From positions 124,001 to 188,000 of the forward strand of contig QLIY01000077.1 in assembly GCA_003260075.1 (NCBI GenBank): a stretch of DNA of 64,000 bases, given 5' to 3'. Source of the DNA: Phallusia mammillata (Eukaryota; Chordata; Ascidiacea; Phlebobranchia; Ascidiidae). This document shows, piece by piece, positions 15,025-25,900 of the stretch (positions are counted from its first letter, which is position 1; every line of letters begins with the position of its first letter). The translations under genes and the position numbers were made by a program. The notes under the pieces are model-generated. The model made no database searches, was not told the origin of the DNA, and saw only the letters and a program-made list of their open reading frames with translations.

Positions 15025-18000
15025 AGAAGATCAATTGGCTATTCACCAAGCGAATATTGGTCACAAATATTGCCTTGCCCAGAGGAATAGTGACGATATA
15101 TTGGCCTTGATATCTCAAGGGATAACCGTTGTAATTCGGTTGACCAAAAAACTGCCCCCCCCCCATTGTATTTGGCCCCACAGCGACAAAGGTTGCCCAC
15201 CCATGGCCTAAAACTTATAAAAGTTTCGACCAAAGCTTTTAAAACTCAGCAATACACAATATTTTTCAAACGCGTTTTAGTGGGAGAGAAACATGGTTTC
15301 AAATGTCCCCCCCCCCGTTTCGACCAAAGCTTTTAAAACTCAGCAATACACAATATTTTTCGCGTTCTAGTGGGAGAGAAACATGGTTTCAAATGTTTTC
15401 TACCAATTATGAGAAGCAGTCTGAATATTCACCAATCCTCAAAGGAAAAAAAGAAACAACACCCATGGGACGCAAAGCTAACCGCAATACCCACGTAACA
15501 TGTTACAGTGAAACAACTCGATAGAAGATCAATTGGCTATTCACCAAGCGAATATTGGTCACAAATATTGTCTTGCCCAGAGGAATAGTGACGATATATT
15601 GGCATTGTTATCTCAAGGGATAACCGTTGTAATTCGGTTGACCAAAAAACTAAGCAAAAGCAAATCGATAATTTTGGTAGGCCGTCAAAAACGTAATTTA
15701 TTTCAAATTAGATTCTATTTGAATAAGACAACTAAAGAATTAAAAACATTTTAAACGACTTTTGTAACACAAACATTAATTTAATGGTATTAATATGCTA
15801 TGTTGTAGTTATTTTAATCATTTTTTACAGAGGTTTTATCGTTTGAAAGGATAAACGAAAGCCGTTACTCTTGCAAAACATGAGACGCATTTTCGCTGTG
15901 AATATGGGTTGTTAGACAACTAAACACATACAGTATTTATTGTGGTATAATAAGCAGTGTCTGTGACTTGCCAGGCCGGCCAAAAAGACCTCAGAACCGC
16001 AATTTTGAAACGCGGAGGCCTGGTGAATGTCAGAGAAAAGCGATACAGGTTCACCCCGCAGACAAAATCACTAAAAGTCTAGTCTGCTTCAAGAGGTTTG
16101 GGTTTATATCCAACCATAAAACTCTCACTGGTCGTTTTTGCGGGTCTGGAACCTGTCAGAAACCTTAACCATTAGGTCTGAGTCAAAATGAAGTCATACA
16201 GGAATTGAGACCCAATCAAATCTTATTTGAGAACAATTTTGAATCAATGCAGGCTGCCCCACGCTGAAAATCTAGTCTGTGGAGAGTTTTGAACTTGTAA
16301 CCCCAGCCTACACGTGGTTTGAACTGCTACAGCCTGGATACATGACCTGTAACAGTGCAGGGAGCGTATGTCAGGACCAAGGCAATTATGTGTGTTTCGT
16401 GTTGCGGCTTGACAGCAACGAGCAATTAGGTTGCATAGAGAATGTTTCTTATGTCTTTTTTGCGCCAAAATGGATAATTGTCAGTTACATAGACGTGTAC
16501 TTTTGAAGCGTGTTTTTTGCCTTTAGGGATCAAGTTCATATGCCTGGCTTCTTTAAAATCGGCTATAAGGTAATTTTAGACATGCACATTGTATTTGAAA
16601 TTTGAAATTGAAAATTCATTCATGTCAAATCTGCACTAACATGTGACATGATGTTATGTTATTTTAAACATAGCATGTAGCCCCGATTTTTTTTTAAGTC
16701 ACATCTGAGGCTTAGCATGTATTAGTATTTCCTCAATTGTCCATACGTATGTATTCCCCCCCCCCCCATGATGTTATGTTATTTTAAACATAGCATGTAG
16801 CCCCGATTTTTTTTAAGTCACATCTGAGGCTTAGCATGTATTAATATTTCCTCAATTGTCCATACGTATGCATTCAAAGAAGGAAACATTTACCACATTT
16901 CGGCATCTATTCGAAGCAAAATACCCACGATTTGGAATGTTTGTCATGAAAAAATGAAATGCGCTGTAAGTTACGAAACTATCGACTTAGCGGACATGAT
17001 CCCTCATAGTGATATGACCGGATCAATATAAAGGCAGCTACAGTAATTTCGCAAATTCACAATCGCTAGAAAGTCCGATATAGTAACGGACACTGCCGCC
17101 TGTAACATGATACGCTCCAGTAGTCACATCAACACGAGCGTATCGGCTTGACAAGGGATCTTTCTCGTCCCTGTAACATTATAACTCTGACATTTGACAC
17201 CACAGGTCCGCCTTGCGACGTTAGAACTTTGCTGGATAAATGGCCTAATTAAAAAGATTCGTAACTTTCACTGAAGTAAATCAAAGGTGTCTAAATGGAT
17301 AATGCAAACGGTTTGTGTCGCAAGCTACTTTGATGCTGCAAAGTAACAACATGCGACTGAATTGATAACATTCTTTGGGGTTGAGGTTAGTGTTTGTTTG
17401 GGAATGGCATGGGTTTAGTATCAATATGGTTTCATCTAGTTTTTTTGCCGCTATGTTTAACATTTCATTTATTATTTTATCCTTATTACACATCGACCTG
17501 CTTGACGAAGTTGGTTTACTTTAGACTTTCTTATTTGCGATATTTTAAGTTAACTCAACCCGCAGGAGGCGTAAATAGATAGTTTCAAAATGCGAAACAT
17601 GCCTTTAGGATAACCACTTTAATTTTAGACTTGAGTTATAGAGACAAGACAAAGCATGAGAAAAAACGATTAAGTGTTCGGAATGAACTAATCCGCTTTC
17701 ATAAGCGCCCATTATCCAAAAGTCCCATGCAACCACCATCTGGCACCTCGGCTTGACACGTGACAACTGCTAATTATTACGTCATATCTTGTGTGAGAGA
17801 ATGGTAATTTTGTGTTGATGATTTTGGTAGAATCTTAAATATCGTTTTACCGTTTTATATTGTTATATTAAAAGTATTGAGTTTTGAACAAAATTCAGCC
17901 CTAAAATTTCCTTTTACAAAAAAAATGTAAAAACTACCGAAAGTATCCCCCCCCCCCTCGTTTTACCGTTTTATATTGTTATATTAAAAGTATTGAGTTT

Positions 18001-18405
18001 TGAACGAAATTCAGCCCTAAAATTTCCTTTTCCAAAAAAAATGTAAAAACTACCGAAAGTATTGAACAAAAGCCTTTGGATTCTGTGTTTTTACTGTTTA
18101 ATACAATTGCAAGCAAACTGACAGCACACAAATAACCTATAATGAAATGATAAAACGTTTTATCGGCGACATTAGACACAAAGTACTGCAAGATCTAAAC
18201 GGAATGTATCAAACAATTTCTGTAAATCCCCCTTAAGTTAAACAAACCGACAGCATCTAAAACACTACAATACGTAAGTTTGGACATGTAACAAAACGAA
18301 ATATCCTTACTTGTCGTCGTATACGAATTCCGCATTGAAGGTATTACTGTAGACCAGTGCTGCAACTGTGGCGCAGACAGCACCAGTTGATATTAACCCC
18401 TTCAT
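661..18405 (-). CDS. TMTC2: TMTC2-like protein O-mannosyltransferase (3' end outside window)
   Basis: TMTC proteins are ER multi-pass GT-C enzymes that O-mannosylate cadherin domains. Exons in transcript order: 18311-18405, 7746-7883, 7337-7476, 7090-7182, 6588-6853, 5408-5797, 1176-1702, 661-874. All have GT/AG borders and matching phases, except that the 1176-1702 exon is broken by a C run. The ATG at 18405 opens MKGLISTGAVCATVAALVYS, followed by the GT-C acidic motif EFVYDD. Next come [56 protein letters not shown] and [20 protein letters not shown]. The DNPAA and FFYVGFVIAERV wording is closest to TMTC2 as I remember it. About 620 residues are encoded here; the family is about 840, so the C-terminal TPR repeats lie left of base 1. 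The loop from 6588-6853 and 5408-5797 is longer than usual, basic (KGKRKRKSGKR) then acidic. Paralogue choice is less certain than family. Confidence 0.9.
1535..1544. other. 10-C filler inside a TMTC2-like coding exon
   Basis: On the minus strand the exon reads in frame through SPSDNPAAACE, meets ten G, and resumes in a different frame at SRALTFTYLLAVNA. The upstream frame would stop within about five codons after the run. TMTC2 relatives have a continuous stretch here, so a few real codons seem to be missing. Confidence 0.8.
1703..5407. other. TMTC2-like intron, no gene seen
   Basis: This 3.7-kb intron contains an allelic re-start of the 1689-1760 exon edge at 1813-1900, a 76-base C run at 2608-2683 and an 18-bp palindrome at 4072-4089. 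A hAT-like terminus (CAGGGGTCGACAACC) lies at about 4370. I found no coding exon matching a TMTC segment. Confidence 0.5.
4072..4089. repeat. perfect 18-bp palindrome
   Basis: AGTTCCCTATAGGGAACT is its own reverse complement and is followed by a short TA repeat. It lies in a TMTC2-like intron; no function is assigned. Confidence 0.6.
9962..10032. repeat. short tandem repeat, about 21-bp unit
   Basis: Three to four diverged units share GCTGAGTGGT or GAGTGAGTGGTC at a spacing of about 21 bases. A looser cluster of GCCGGGGTCAA-like units lies at 9430-9540. Neither is coding as far as I can see. Confidence 0.45.
10505..10740. repeat. candidate dispersed repeat or GC-rich block
   Basis: This stretch is clearly richer in G and C than its surroundings. 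It carries a hairpin, GGGTTT-CGTTGA-AAACCC, at 10658-10675. It looks like part of a repeat or a regulatory island, but I see no terminal repeats or coding potential. Confidence 0.3.
12178..12216. repeat. dispersed repeat, inverse copy at 29582-29616
   Basis: AAATCGGGTTCGGGCCGGG here matches the reverse complement of the 29582-29616 stretch with about one mismatch over some 30 bases. It is likely the end of a transposable-element family; its limits are unclear. Confidence 0.5.
14928..15024. other. 97-base C run, probable assembly gap
   Basis: An uninterrupted run of C. The sequence just before it (ACTAAAGGTGGACAAAAAC...) is also found at 14667-14715, and that just after it recurs at 15524-15652. 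Its proline or glycine translations are meaningless. Confidence 0.8.
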
Positions 18406-19290
18406 GCCTTGTGATGTAGTAACCAGTGGTCAATGAAGACGTGCTATCCCCGAAGCATTACAGACTGTCTTTCACAGCTTTCAAGTGGAATCAATTCCGA
18501 ATCGCAAAAGCTTAAAGTCGGCGGTATGGCTTTGCACTTCCAAGCAAAAACGGCTTACATACGCCTAAACCTTTAATTACGAGATACAAGAGGTACATAT
18601 AATTAGTCAAATCGCACACTTGAGCTTCAACCGGTCGGCTTATGTTACAAACTCAATGGGGAAATTGTGTTTTATAAACGATACATATCTGGTTAGGCTT
18701 CACTCATTCATTAAAGTCTACACACACAAAAATTTTTCTCCTAGACAAAAATCAGGTTGTATGAAAATATTTTTTCATGTTTAGACTTAATAGTGAAGAC
18801 TGTTTTGTTTAATATCAGGTTATTATTTTAACACCCCCCCCCCGTCGAAATGGACCCCTTCATGCCTTGTAATGTGGTAACCAATGGTCAATGAAGACGT
18901 GCTATCCACGAAGCATTACAGACTGTCTTTCACAGCTTTCAAGTGGAATCAATTCCGAATCACAAAAGCTTAAAGTCGGCGGTATGGCTTTGCACTTCCA
19001 AGCAAAAACGGCTTACATACGCCTAAACCTTTAATTATGTGATACAAGAGGTACATATAATTAGTCAAATCGCACACTTGAGCTTCAGCCGGTCGGCTTA
19101 TGTTACAAACTCAATGAGGAAATTGTGTTTTATAAACGATACATATCTGGTTAGACTTCACTCATTCATTAAAGTCTACACACACAAAAATTTTGCTCCT
19201 AAACAAAAATCGGGTTGTATAAAACTATGCTTTTATGTTTAGACTTAATAGTGAAGACTGTTTTTGTTTAATATCAGGTTATTATTTTAA
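18393..19290. repeat. allelic duplication across the TMTC2-like start region
   Basis: About 440 bp from 18393 to 18833 recur at 18850-19290 after a 10-C run, with scattered substitutions and small indels. The second copy carries the start-codon flank (CCTTCATGCC) but not the rest of exon 1. It fits two alleles placed in tandem rather than a second gene copy. Confidence 0.75.
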
Positions 19291-21203
19291 CTCATAAATT
19301 TGAACATAAGCTTTATATAACATCTCATCTAGTTTAAACAAGACTTTTAAAAACTGTTCCAACAAAACAGTTGTTCTTTCAGTTAAAATGTGCTTTTTCC
19401 AAGTGGCAAAAAATGGAAATTTTTTTGATAAAAATCGATTACAAACTCAACCTTTTCAAGCGCAGAAGGTAAATTGACCTTAATGGGGCATTTCCCATTT
19501 CTGTGACCTTTTTAAGACCAAGCATGTTGACTGCTAACCAAGGCTAACCGAAGGTGCTGAATTGATTTTACGTCGCAACTACAATCAATGCTTCTGGGAC
19601 GGCCTGTCGCCTCGAAGCTACTTGCACAGTCTAAATTAGCACGCCAGAAACATCAATTTGTCCTAAAAGTCACCAATCTGCTACATACAACAAGGTGTTC
19701 AAATGTTCCATTTCATTACCAACTATACTCCTCAAACATGCATTGTTTTGTCACAACCGGCGATTGTTATGTAAACAACATGCACAAACGCCTTCATAAT
19801 GAGGTTTTTCTGATACCATTCTCTACATTGAAATGAATGGACTAGTTCTGTTGTGAGTCTTACTAGACTTGACCAGTAGTTTAAAACCGTGCATGCCACA
19901 GTTTCTGGTTTTATACAGGCGAGAGGCGGATACGTCTGGAGTGTAGTAAGCGCGGCATCGAACAAAAAGTAATTACGACGTGAGGTACCTCTGCTTGATT
20001 AACTGTTTGTGGACAAGATTTGGCTCTAGACAGCAAAGCATGACTTCCCAATCAACTTAAGCACCAAGATAAACAACTATTGTAGATTTCCGCGCATGTT
20101 ACTTAGTTACTAAGCACATTAGCATTACACAGTAATACATTAAAAGGTAAACATATAGTTATATGTTCACATTTTGTTGTGGCCAAACTACTAAATTGTT
20201 ATAACAAACTAAAATATGGAAGTCAAAATTATAACTTTTAACCATAGTAGTATTTTAACCATATTTCGCTTTGAAGTTCCCCAGGTTCAGTTAAGTACTC
20301 AGCGGGAAATGGAGACTAACATTGCGGCAGAAATAGATCTATTGAGTAGATGTCCTTTAACAGACCCATACAAAAGTACAGAACTAGCTAAACGATAAAC
20401 CTTTTTGCTCAAGCATGCTGAACATGAACTAATTTGCTTATTGACTATCATTTTTTTTAAATACCTCAAACATAGTCCGTCCTTATCTTAAGATTCGAAA
20501 GTAATAGGTTAAATCGTTTTGTCAGCCTAAAACTGCATTGATTTTTTCCAAATCAACTTATCTTTCATCTTTCTCTACATGTCTACACCAGGATTAATAT
20601 TAATTTATCAGCAATGTAACAGGTAAACGCACAACTGCTCAAATTTCGCGCGGTACTCATGACAAAACCTCTGTACACAATCACAGCAGAACCTTTTTCG
20701 AGCAAAACTGTTGACGGCCTGTTCCATTATGCGGTAACAATGTGTTTAGAAGCTCAATAGCGACATAATGCGGCCAAATTTAATTTTAATTGTGCAGTTT
20801 CTCCCTGCAAATATCTATAAAAATAACACCCCCCCCCCCCCTCTGTACACAATCACAGCAGAACCTTTTTCGAGCAAAACTGTTGACAGCCTGTTCCATT
20901 ATGCGGTAACAATGTGTTAAGAAGCTCAATAGCGACATAATGCGGCCGAATTTATTTGTAATTGTGCAGTTTCTCCCTACTAATATCTATAAAAATAACA
21001 CTGAAAGTGTTTGATGAAATAAAATTTTAACTAAAAGGGAACTAGCCAAAATGCAGTCCTTTTGATAAAAAAATTACTCTTAGCACGTGATTCGTCACGC
21101 ATGACCTGGCAGCACCAGACCGTGCATTTGTAAACAGAATTTGCTAACACCGAATTATTTGCTAAATCTATTTCTGTAATATAAGTTATGTAATTGATAA
21201 GCA
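18406..21203. other. intergenic region between TMTC2-like and BLOC1S5-like genes
   Basis: The two genes point away from each other, so this 2.8 kb should hold both promoters. Much of it is the 18393-19290 duplication and another at 20660-20828 versus 20842-21001, split by a C run at 20829-20841. A 60-codon open frame at 20216-20398 has no recognisable family. No TATA box was identified with confidence. Confidence 0.5.
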
Positions 21204-22040
21204 ATGGAAATAGTTGGAAGGTTGTTTAACCACAGACCTGTAGTATCGGGGGAGGTAAACCTGATGATAAATTCGTTTGACAAACGACTAAAAAAAGATG
21301 AAGAAATTTTGAACGCAATGTCCAAAAGTACAACACATTTGGCTTTCCAAACGTTACCAACATCAGAAAAACTTGTCTCTGACCATCTAGTACAGGTTCA
21401 AGCGAAAGGTACAAAGTTTCTTTATGGTATATGATGCTTTTACTTTCAGGTTATGAGGCAGTGGTACTGAATGCACCAAGACAACAACAAAAATATAAAT
21501 TATTATTTACTGATGTACATAATTCATGTTTCAATTATTAACTTATAATGTGTAAACCTGATGGACCGAAGTGTCTGAAAATTACATGATTGTAGTAGCA
21601 AATTTATTACCTCACAAAAAACAATGTTTTTTGTTTTAGCTTTTGTCTGCTTGCAAATGTGTGAAAAGATATTGGAGACAGAAGAAGCAGAAACAAATGA
21701 AGTAAGTTTGCTTTATGATTTTTTTATTTCTGTAATTCATAGCAAAAATCTTTGATATTCATAATGTTTCAATTGCAGATGCAACACAGTCACACATTTC
21801 GCATCCCCCCCCCCGTTTGCTTTATGATTTTTTTATTTCTGTAATTCATAGCAAAAATCTTTCATATTCATAATGTTTCAATTGCAGATGCAACACAGTC
21901 GCAAATTTCGCACACAACTTGAAGTTATGAAAATACAATCAGAAAAGGAAAAAGAAAAGTTAAATCGTGAATTTGATCTGGTTGTAGGAAACATGACTTC
22001 AGAAAATGATCAAATGCAATTGGAATGGGACAACAAATAA
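21204..22040 (+). CDS. BLOC1S5: BLOC1S5 (Muted)-like BLOC-1 subunit
   Basis: BLOC-1 subunit 5 is a small helical protein of the cytosolic complex that sorts cargo to lysosome-related organelles. Exons: 21204-21408, about 21640-21701, and 21888-22040; splice phases agree (1, then 0). The ATG at 21204 follows an in-frame TAA, so it is a natural start. The product is about 139 aa: MEIVGRLFNHRPVVSGE... matches the Muted core HSRLLDHRPVIQGE as I recall it. Exon 2 gives FVCLQMCEKILETEEA and exon 3 gives a charged coiled coil (IQSEKEKEKLNREFD) ending LEWDNK. Human BLOC1S5 is about 187 aa, so both ends are shorter. A truncated allelic copy of exon 3 sits at 21780-21804 before a C run, and a copy of the stop region at 22299-22345. 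A polyA signal AATAAA is at 22231-22236. Assignment rests mainly on the HRPV-x(2)-GE block. Confidence 0.72.
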
Positions 22041-22942
22041 CCTAAAGCAACACATAACATCTTTATTCGGGTTCGAGGATTTATAATTAATGCAAGTGTT
22101 AGTTTTGAATTCGTGCAATTTTATGTCACTGTGAAAATCACTTTTGATGTAATTCGTCAATTGAAAGTATGTACACCAATGCATAATTGCCTTGATGATT
22201 ATGATTTATTGTCAAAAGTAAAGTTACAAAAATAAATATTTTTTTTCTTAAACAAGAATACATGATTAGTTTAATATTAATTGTTGGTCCCCCCCCCCTG
22301 ACTTCAGAAAATGATCAAATGCAATTGGAATGGGACAACAAATAACTTAATCAACACATAAGATCTTTGTTCTGGTTTAAGGATTCACCATTAGTGATTT
22401 AAGTGTTAGTTTTGAATTTATGCAATTTTATGTCACTGTGAAAATCACTTTTGATGTAATTCATCAACTGAAAGTATGTACACCAATGCATAATTGCCTT
22501 GATGATTGTGATTTATTGTCAAAAGTAAATTATTGGCGCTTACAAAAATAAATATTTTTTTTTCTTAAACAAGAATACATGATTAGCTTATTTTAATTGA
22601 TGGCCATTTTTTCATAAATATATATACTTCATTCATGACATTTGAATGCAATTTAAACATAGGAAAATATCCATAAATTTTATTATTCTGGCACTGTTGA
22701 AACAAAACATCCAATCGACCACAGAAATTGCAAAAAGTGGATTTAACAAAAATTAAAACAGAACTTTAGCTAGATCCTGATTGTTGACAGAATTATCTAA
22801 AAGCATCACATGCCATTTTTACATGATTTTTTTACGCATTTGAGTAACCAATGCATGTTCAATGTTTTTCCACTCTTGTTTCATCGCTTAACCCAGCTTC
22901 TCTTTGATGTGTGCAATGTGCAGGGCCTTCTGTTGCTGAATT
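22041..22942. other. convergent 3' ends of BLOC1S5-like and TMTC4-like genes
   Basis: The two genes meet tail to tail with 0.9 kb between stops. AATAAA on plus at 22231-22236 serves BLOC1S5. AATAAA on minus (22679-22684 as TTTATT) fits TMTC4, about 260 bases after its stop. The 21990-22288 stretch is repeated at 22299-22590 after a 10-C run, so real spacing is probably about 0.6 kb. Confidence 0.55.
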
Positions 22943-25900
22943 TCACTTGTTTCTCATTGCCACAAGTTCTTGTTTTGCTGCCTCCAAACTGGGATCAAGT
23001 GCAATCGCCTTTTCTAGATTCTGTGCAATATTGAAATTACTTTGCTATGTGCAATTGATATTACCTTTTTAAAAGAGTGTAAAGTATATAAGTCATTTGA
23101 ATTTTGCTGGATTGGCAGTTTTTCAATGGAATTTTTAGCCCTTAGGCATGGTGAAGAAAAATATTTTTTATTTTTGTTGACGGACACTGCTTTTTTTACT
23201 GGTGTTAAATATCGAAATATACAACCTGACATAGTCAACCACTGGATTTGTGTAAAAAAATATTAAGTATGCGCATTGGTGCAAAAAAGAGGCACTAAGT
23301 AACCAACTACAGTAGTATTATTCAACCAGTACCAGTAGTCATGTTTGTTGGTTTTGGTGCAGCTTTTATATTATTTAGGTTGAAAAGAAAAACAGCAAAC
23401 GTTCACTCACATGCATAGCATCAATCCACATTCGTTTTGCTTCGGTCTTTTCACCCGATTCCTTGTATCGATAAGCTTGCAACTTTTCGTGTTTGGCAAG
23501 AAGTAGCCGCACGATGGCGCACCGCGTCTTGTCCTCTGACGTAACAATCGCCGCATTTTCGATTCGATGGGCACAAGTTTTCAACAAATCAATGCCCTAA
23601 AAAAGAAACAAAATAGATTTGACTGAATAAAAACGGTAAAAGGCTGAAAATCTTTGTCCTTTTCATGAACGCAAAAAAATGTTTTACACCAGCTTTGTGC
23701 AGTCAACCGAAGCAATTATAACAAACAAACATTTATGGCAAGCTCTTTAACATCCAGTCAAGTCAGACATTAACTGAAGAGTGAATTTGCTATCTAAATG
23801 CATGGAGTTTTGTACAATACTGATTTACCTTTTCAAATTTCCTTTCTTTTCCGCACAAACCGGCGAAATTTCTCCACGCTTGATCGAATTTGCATTCCGT
23901 GTCACGTGATGTTAGGTCCTCCAAAATTTCTTTTGCTTTTTCGGGTTTGCCGAATTCAAACAACACAGCTGCCTACATGATAAAAACAGGGTTTTAATAA
24001 TTTAAGTTGTGCAAAACAATGGCCGCGTTCCAAGCATGAATGTACCAATATCGTGCTTAGCCGTGGTATTATCATGGCGTGTAGTGGTTTGGGGGTAGCA
24101 AGTGTGTAAATAATTACTAAGAGAGATATTTTAGTTAAATTCGTGATACCATTAAATAAGAAGCCACAATCGTGTGGGCCATTTGTATTAGCAATAAAAT
24201 CACCTTCAGAGCATTATTGACATCCAATACACTAGCTTAAGTCATTTGGAAATAAGCATAATTTCGTCTTAAAAAATGACTTACGTATTGTCCAGCTGCT
24301 TCCAGGTTATCCGGAAGTAGTTTCAAAACTCGTTCGTAAATTCTCACGCTTTCCAACAGTTTTCCACGATTAAAAAGTGATGACGCGAGCGCCCACATGC
24401 GGTGAGATTTCGAAGGATCGATTTCAACAGACCTAAAAGAGAAAAAATACTTGTAACATCAGTTAGTACATCGAAGTATCTATACATCAATCACAAAATA
24501 GGATGACACCAGTGCTGGTCAAAACTTGGGATTCAATCGTTCAAAATACTAGATATTTGCAAAGCGATAATTTTGAAATGTTGCATAGTTTCCAATATTG
24601 TTTGCCACAGCCCTAAAAACAGCAAAAGCAATGGTTACAAACCTCGACGTTTTTCATATTGCAAGCATCTCAATTTCTTAAATTACAGATACTTCTACAA
24701 TTTGTTTGAAAACTTTTCCGAGGTAGCGCAAATAAAAACCATTGAAATCCGTTGTAAAAAAATAGTAAAGATTTTAACGGCAGAGTTTTGAAATTTAAAA
24801 ACGTCATCATTTTAACGTTGTTTAGATTTTCACCTGAATATTGTTTCCTGGGCTTCGCGAAATTTGTCAACAGAAGCAAAACAATTTGCGAGAAGAACCA
24901 GAGTTTCTGCGTCCAACGGCTGAAGCTTCAAACTCCGTTTTAAGACTTGGATGGCGCGGGTAATTTCTCCTGTAAAATTTAAAAAAGTTTTACTAAGAAT
25001 ATAATTAACTTTCGGATTTCATGAAATGTGTTTTTGTCTAGATTTCTGTCAATGTATTGAAGGTATCTCAGTCCATGTGTTTTATACAATAATATGATCT
25101 TCAAAAGAAACACATATATTCTTAGATTACGAATTATAACCAAACATGTTCAACTTAGATGCTATGTCTCATATGAAGGCTTGAGATTGAAAAATAGACC
25201 ATGCTGTCGGTGCCAAACTTACGAAAAACGTTAAGTCAAATGTAATTGGGTAAAACATCTTTTATCTACGTAACATCATTGCATATTCAACGTCAAGTAA
25301 ATTTTGAGCTCAATAAAAAACCAGTCTATTCACCTTTCGTTTGTAACATCATGGCAAAATCGTTCAGCAAGGTAGTATTTACACCCTCACAGTTTTTCAA
25401 TCCTTCCTCCGTCACGCACTGCTTGCCAAGTGACACGTGATACAGGCGTTCTGCTTTGGTGATCTTGTCATGCTTCACCAACGCACGTGCTACTGGGATA
25501 ACTGCCGGGATTTCATCGGAACCAAGCAAACCGATTCCGCGCATGACCACTCGAAAAGCGTCGTCGAATTTTTCCTGCTTTCTGTCAACACAAGGTATTA
25601 AATGAAATACAAATCAATATCAGGGGGCTTGAATTACCTGTTAAAAAATAATCACATGCTTATGGCAGTAATGTTGCGTCGCTTTAATGTAAATGTTGCA
25701 ACAATATTACACTAATACACCCTTCAGTGCGAAGCAACAATTGTATGGGACGCCAAAGTCATAGGTGCGTGCTAAAGGTCGAAATGCGGCCCTGATAATT
25801 GCAAACTTATTAAAATGATAAAACTTGAACCAATAATGTACATTATGTCAACTAAAATTGTAAGAAAATCACATAGCAAAACTTTGTCAGTAAAATCTGT

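Larger units (their letters stand above)
7884..18310. other. 10.4-kb first intron of the TMTC2-like gene
   Basis: The splice between exon 1 (ending YDD plus two bases, donor GTAAGG) and exon 2 (acceptor TTTCACAG, continuing RAIISN) defines this intron, about 20 times longer than the others. It holds eight C-run junctions with repeated flanks: 14138, 14857, 14928, 15155, 15307, 16756 and 17947, with 15025-15154 repeated at 15524-15652. It also holds short tandem repeats near 9430-9540 and 9962-10032, and a GC-richer block at 10505-10740. No coding segment of a known family was recognised. Confidence 0.6.

Noticed and set aside
14897..15211. Proline-rich or glycine-rich proteins translated from C runs
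   Set aside because: They exist only because a homopolymer has no stop codon in three frames; the same happens at 2537, 48394, 60017 and 60633.
20216..20398. 60-codon open frame as an upstream exon of BLOC1S5
   Set aside because: It has no similarity to the family, and its frame closes with a stop before any useful donor; the BLOC1S5 start at 21204 has an in-frame stop just upstream.
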